A stretch of 8,642 nucleotides of DNA from Piscirickettsiaceae bacterium. GTDB lineage: Bacteria > Pseudomonadota > Gammaproteobacteria > PS1 > Pseudothioglobaceae. The stretch's first letter is position 1. Each line of letters starts with the position of its first letter. The notes under the pieces are model-generated. The model was not told the origin of the DNA, ran no database searches, and saw only the letters and a program-made list of their open reading frames with translations. The stretch is from NCBI GenBank assembly GCA_012963565.1, contig DTVJ01000072.1, positions 1 to 8,642 of the forward strand, given 5' to 3'. The translations under genes and the position numbers were made by a program. Positions 6,009-8,642 of the stretch are shown here, piece after piece.

Positions 6009-7031
6009 ATGCGCATTTTATTACTGGTTGTTACTTTACTTTTATCGTATCCATCATCTGCAGTTGTCAGAGGTGAGTTCTTGGGCGCCAAAACAGTTGA
6101 TGTATTGCCTGATTGGTTTAAAACCACCTTTATGGATTTCTCTGAAGATATAGTAGAAGCCACTGATGAAAATAGGCATGTGATGATTTACTTTCATCAA
6201 AGTGCCTGCCCTTATTGTGCCAAACTTGTTGAAGACAATTTTAACGATGAAGCTCTCGTTGCTAAATTAAAAGCAAATTTTGACTCGATTGAAACCAACA
6301 TGTGGGGTGATCGTGAGCTTACTGACTGGGAAGGTAGGGAATTTAATGAAAAAGAATTTTCTAGCTTTATGAAAGTTCAATTCACTCCCACCATAATATT
6401 CTTAGACTCTGAAGGTGAGATTGTTTTAAGACTCAATGGTTATCAATCAATCGAAAAAATGCATGTAGTGCTTGACTACGTCTCTACTAAAAAATATCTA
6501 AATCAAACTTTTGCACGGTATATCAACTCTTTAAAAACAGATACGGTTGGTGAGCTCAACAAGAATACCTTATTCGAGTCAGCACCACATTTGTTGACTC
6601 GTAGTGATAGATTTCCAGCACAAAAATATTTAGCAGTATTTTTTGAAGAACCAAATTGTCCAGAATGTGATACTTTTCATCAAACATTCATGAAACTTGA
6701 TCAAACTAAAGCGTTATTCAAATCAATGCAAGTAATACAATTAAATGCATTATCAGACGAAAAACTCATCACCCCGTCAGGGAAAAAAAGTACTGCCTCA
6801 CAATGGTATGATGATTTAAAACTGACTTATAAGCCAGCTGTTGTGTTTTTTGATAAGCAAGGTAAGGAAATAATCAGAAAGGATGCATTCTTTAAAACTT
6901 ATCACTTCCATGGCATTATCACTTATGTACTCTCGGGCAAATACAAAGAACAGCCAAACTTTCAGCGCTATCTTGAAGGTAAATCAGATAAGCTACGCGA
7001 TCAAGGCATCACAGTAGATATTTGGAAATAA
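6009..7031 (+). CDS. Secreted protein with two tandem thioredoxin-like domains
   Basis: This is a probable periplasmic thiol-disulfide protein of 340 residues. A Sec signal peptide (1 to about 18, MRILLLVVTLLLSYPSSA) precedes two similar domains. Domain 1 has HQSACPYCAKL with CPYC at 67-70 and the cis-proline motif FTPT with Pro127. Domain 2 has EEPNCPECDTF with CPEC at 217-220 and YKPAVVF with Pro276. Spacing from the first Cys to the Pro is 60 and 59 residues. Each domain ends alike: YVSTKKYLNQTFARYI (157-172) and YVLSGKYKEQPNFQRYL (306-322). This indicates internal duplication. The fold resembles SoxW-like and Thioredoxin_2 proteins that reduce periplasmic thiols, but partner and redox direction are unknown. 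It has its own promoter and strong ribosome-binding site. It converges on thyA with a 16-nt gap and no terminator hairpin. Confidence 0.85.
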   Translation: MRILLLVVTLLLSYPSSAVVRGEFLGAKTVDVLPDWFKTTFMDFSEDIVEATDENRHVMIYFHQSACPYCAKLVEDNFNDEALVAKLKANFDSIETNMWGDRELTDWEGREFNEKEFSSFMKVQFTPTIIFLDSEGEIVLRLNGYQSIEKMHVVLDYVSTKKYLNQTFARYINSLKTDTVGELNKNTLFESAPHLLTRSDRFPAQKYLAVFFEEPNCPECDTFHQTFMKLDQTKALFKSMQVIQLNALSDEKLITPSGKKSTASQWYDDLKLTYKPAVVFFDKQGKEIIRKDAFFKTYHFHGIITYVLSGKYKEQPNFQRYLEGKSDKLRDQGITVDIWK

Positions 7032-7047
7032 TATAAATTTAGATCAG

Positions 7048-7902
7048 TTATACAGTAAATGGATATTTAACTGCTGGGTGATGCTCATAATCAATTAACT
7101 CAAAATCATCCATGGTTACCCAAGTTTCAAGATCTTCTAGGGTTTTTATCTCTGGATTAATCTTTAGTTTTGGAAGAGATAAAGGCTCACGCTCAAGTTG
7201 CTCAGTTTTAAATATCTCAACTTGATTTTCATACAAATGAACATTTGATAAATGATGGCGCATTTTTTTGGCCTTTTTACCGGTGATTTGCGCAGTAATA
7301 AGCAACAAAAAAGCTACTTGAAAGTGATTAAATGGTTGCCCTAGTGCATAGTCACTACTACGCTGATAACTCTCCAAATAAAGGTCATCGCCAAGTAAAT
7401 TAAAATGATGTGTGTGCATACATGCTGGCAAGCAAGCACGATGAATTAAGTTGGGATGATTAAACGTCATAATCTCACGACGATCATCTACACCTTTAGA
7501 TAAGTCAGTAACAATTTTTTGATACTGATCAAGTGGCTCATCATCTTCAATACCTGGGAATGCACGCCCTATTACTCCATAACACATACCCATATCATCT
7601 TCACCTTGACGATAGGGGTTATCAAGCCAAGCTTGATTGTCATTGGCATTGGCATTCCAAGTATTACAACCAAGCGCTCTAAATTGAGCTGCTGATTGAT
7701 AACCACGAATATAGCCTAGCATCTCGGCAATAGCAGACTTCCAAAAGAGCTTTTTAGTGGTAACCACTGGTACAGTACCATTGCTTAAGTCATGTTCAAA
7801 CGTAGCACCAATAATGGCTAAAGTTTTCTGCCCAGTACGGGCGTTAGATAACCATACACCCTCGTCTAAGATTCGTTTACCAATGTCGATGTATGCTTTC
7901 AT
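7048..7902 (-). CDS. thyA: Thymidylate synthase ThyA
   Basis: ThyA methylates dUMP to dTMP with 5,10-methylenetetrahydrofolate, the de novo source of thymidylate. The 284-residue product is longer than the 264-residue E. coli enzyme and resembles the form I recall from Vibrio. Key residues are visible by comparison with E. coli: Arg141-Arg142 (phosphate binding), nucleophile Cys161 in CLPACMHTHHF, QRSSD (180-184), PFN (190-192) with Asn192 that selects dUMP over dCMP, and VHLY (221-224) with His222 and Tyr224. The nucleophile context is LPAC where E. coli has LAPC, and Ser replaces Cys in QRSCD; neither removes a catalytic residue. The start overlaps the lgt stop by 4 nt and has no clear Shine-Dalgarno, so translation is probably coupled to lgt, a close arrangement also known in E. 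coli. Confidence 0.96.
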   Translation of the reverse strand: MKAYIDIGKRILDEGVWLSNARTGQKTLAIIGATFEHDLSNGTVPVVTTKKLFWKSAIAEMLGYIRGYQSAAQFRALGCNTWNANANDNQAWLDNPYRQGEDDMGMCYGVIGRAFPGIEDDEPLDQYQKIVTDLSKGVDDRREIMTFNHPNLIHRACLPACMHTHHFNLLGDDLYLESYQRSSDYALGQPFNHFQVAFLLLITAQITGKKAKKMRHHLSNVHLYENQVEIFKTEQLEREPLSLPKLKINPEIKTLEDLETWVTMDDFELIDYEHHPAVKYPFTV

Positions 7903-8642
7903 GTCTTGTGTTGAGTTGCTTTATTAAGAAGATAAACACCAAGGATTATCATTGGCAAACTTAATATTTGCCCCATGGTTAACCAACCAAATGCCAAATA
8001 ACCTAACTGTACATCAGGTACTCGAACGAATTCAATTATAAATCTAAACAGTCCGTAAAAGATCAAAAATAAAGCTGAAACTGACATTTGCGGACGAGAT
8101 TTTTGACTAAACACCCAAAGAATAATAAATAGTACTAATCCTTCTAAAAAGGCCTCATATAATTGTGACGGATAACGACTTACCCCCTGCTCTTGAATGT
8201 ACATACCCCACTGGCTTGTGGTCACCTTACCCCAAAGTTCGCCATTGATAAAATTACCCAGTCTACCAAAACCCAGTCCTAATGGCACCAGTGGTGCAAC
8301 AAAATCCATGGTAGCAAAAAAAGTTTTATCATATTTACGATTAAACAAAAACATGGCAATCAAGACCCCTAAAAATCCTCCATGGAACGACATACCGCCA
8401 CCCTGGATAGCAAAGATTGATAGCGGATCAGATAGAAAATTTGGTAAATTGTAGAACAGCATGTAGCCAAGACGTCCACCAACTACAACGCCAATCGCGC
8501 CATAGAAAATTAGATCTTCAATTTGTTGAGTATTCCAATGACTGAGTTGCTTGGCACGATAATTGGCCAGCAGGTAAGCAGCCAAGAAAGCCAAAAGATA
8601 CATTAACCCATACCAATAGATTTGGATAAAACCTAAATCAAG
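7899..8642 (-). CDS. lgt: Prolipoprotein diacylglyceryl transferase Lgt (5' end beyond the window)
   Basis: Lgt transfers diacylglycerol from phosphatidylglycerol to the lipobox cysteine of prelipoproteins, the first step of lipoprotein maturation at the inner membrane. The frame stays open past the ATG at 8601-8603 to the window edge; the 13 codons beyond it read LDLGFIQIYWYGL, matching the conserved region before that Met, so the true start lies further out, probably about 15 residues. Numbered from the internal Met: GGGMSFHGG (68-76) with the likely catalytic His74, the Lgt signature GRLGNFINGELWG (113-125), SRYPSQLYEA (142-151), and FRFIIEFVRVPD (186-197) with conserved arginines. Several hydrophobic membrane segments are present, as expected. 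The stop overlaps the thyA start (ATGA). Confidence 0.97.
   Translation of the reverse strand, partial: LDLGFIQIYWYGLMYLLAFLAAYLLANYRAKQLSHWNTQQIEDLIFYGAIGVVVGGRLGYMLFYNLPNFLSDPLSIFAIQGGGMSFHGGFLGVLIAMFLFNRKYDKTFFATMDFVAPLVPLGLGFGRLGNFINGELWGKVTTSQWGMYIQEQGVSRYPSQLYEAFLEGLVLFIILWVFSQKSRPQMSVSALFLIFYGLFRFIIEFVRVPDVQLGYLAFGWLTMGQILSLPMIILGVYLLNKATQHKT

Noticed and set aside
5975..6163. Minus-strand open frame across the start of the tandem thioredoxin gene
   Set aside because: It overlaps the promoter leader and signal-peptide region of a supported gene and has no start signal.
8197..8454. Plus-strand open frame inside lgt
   Set aside because: It is the antisense of conserved Lgt membrane and signature segments; proline- and lysine-rich composition is as expected from such a shadow.
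8601..8603. ATG as the lgt start
   Set aside because: Upstream in-frame codons encode the conserved WYGL just before this Met; starting here would remove part of the first membrane region.

Overview
This window looks like ordinary chromosome from an AT-rich gammaproteobacterium. The minus-strand block rnc-era-recO-pdxJ-acpS keeps the gene order known from gammaproteobacteria such as E. coli. The lgt-thyA pair and the UbiG, PdxJ, Lgt and ThyA sequences also read as gammaproteobacterial. Low GC, very tight spacing and a Cas6/Cmx6-like gene beside an exported thioredoxin-fold protein would fit a marine sulfur oxidiser (SUP05/Thioglobus-type). That placement is inference and not proven by any gene here. 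No rRNA, tRNA, insertion sequence, prophage gene or CRISPR array was seen, and no gene-free stretch exceeds 100 bases.

Layout: 1-1007 (+) holds the 3' part of a Bcp-type peroxiredoxin gene translationally coupled to ubiG (ubiquinone synthesis). 1051-1773 (+) encodes a small exported alpha/beta-hydrolase (lipase/esterase-like), probably from its own promoter. 1770-5164 (-) is the five-gene housekeeping operon, transcribed rnc first: RNase III, Era GTPase (16S rRNA maturation), RecO (recombination repair), PdxJ (pyridoxal phosphate synthesis) and AcpS (activation of acyl carrier protein). Most of its junctions overlap by 4 to 8 nt. 5261-5938 (+), divergent from rnc, encodes a Cas6/Cmx6-like RNA-binding protein of the RAMP superfamily with an intact C-terminal glycine-rich loop, but without other cas genes or an array nearby. 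6009-7031 (+) encodes a secreted protein with two tandem thioredoxin-like domains (CPYC and CPEC), with a good promoter and ribosome-binding site of its own. 7048-8642 (-) is thyA preceded by lgt, which runs off the right edge.

The housekeeping genes cover RNA processing, ribosome assembly, repair, cofactor and lipid/lipoprotein synthesis and dTMP supply. The least ordinary part is 5165-7031: an orphan Cas6-like gene, and a duplicated periplasmic thioredoxin-fold protein downstream of it. Both convergent junctions (1770-1773 and 7032-7047) lack any visible terminator, so antisense read-through is plausible there.
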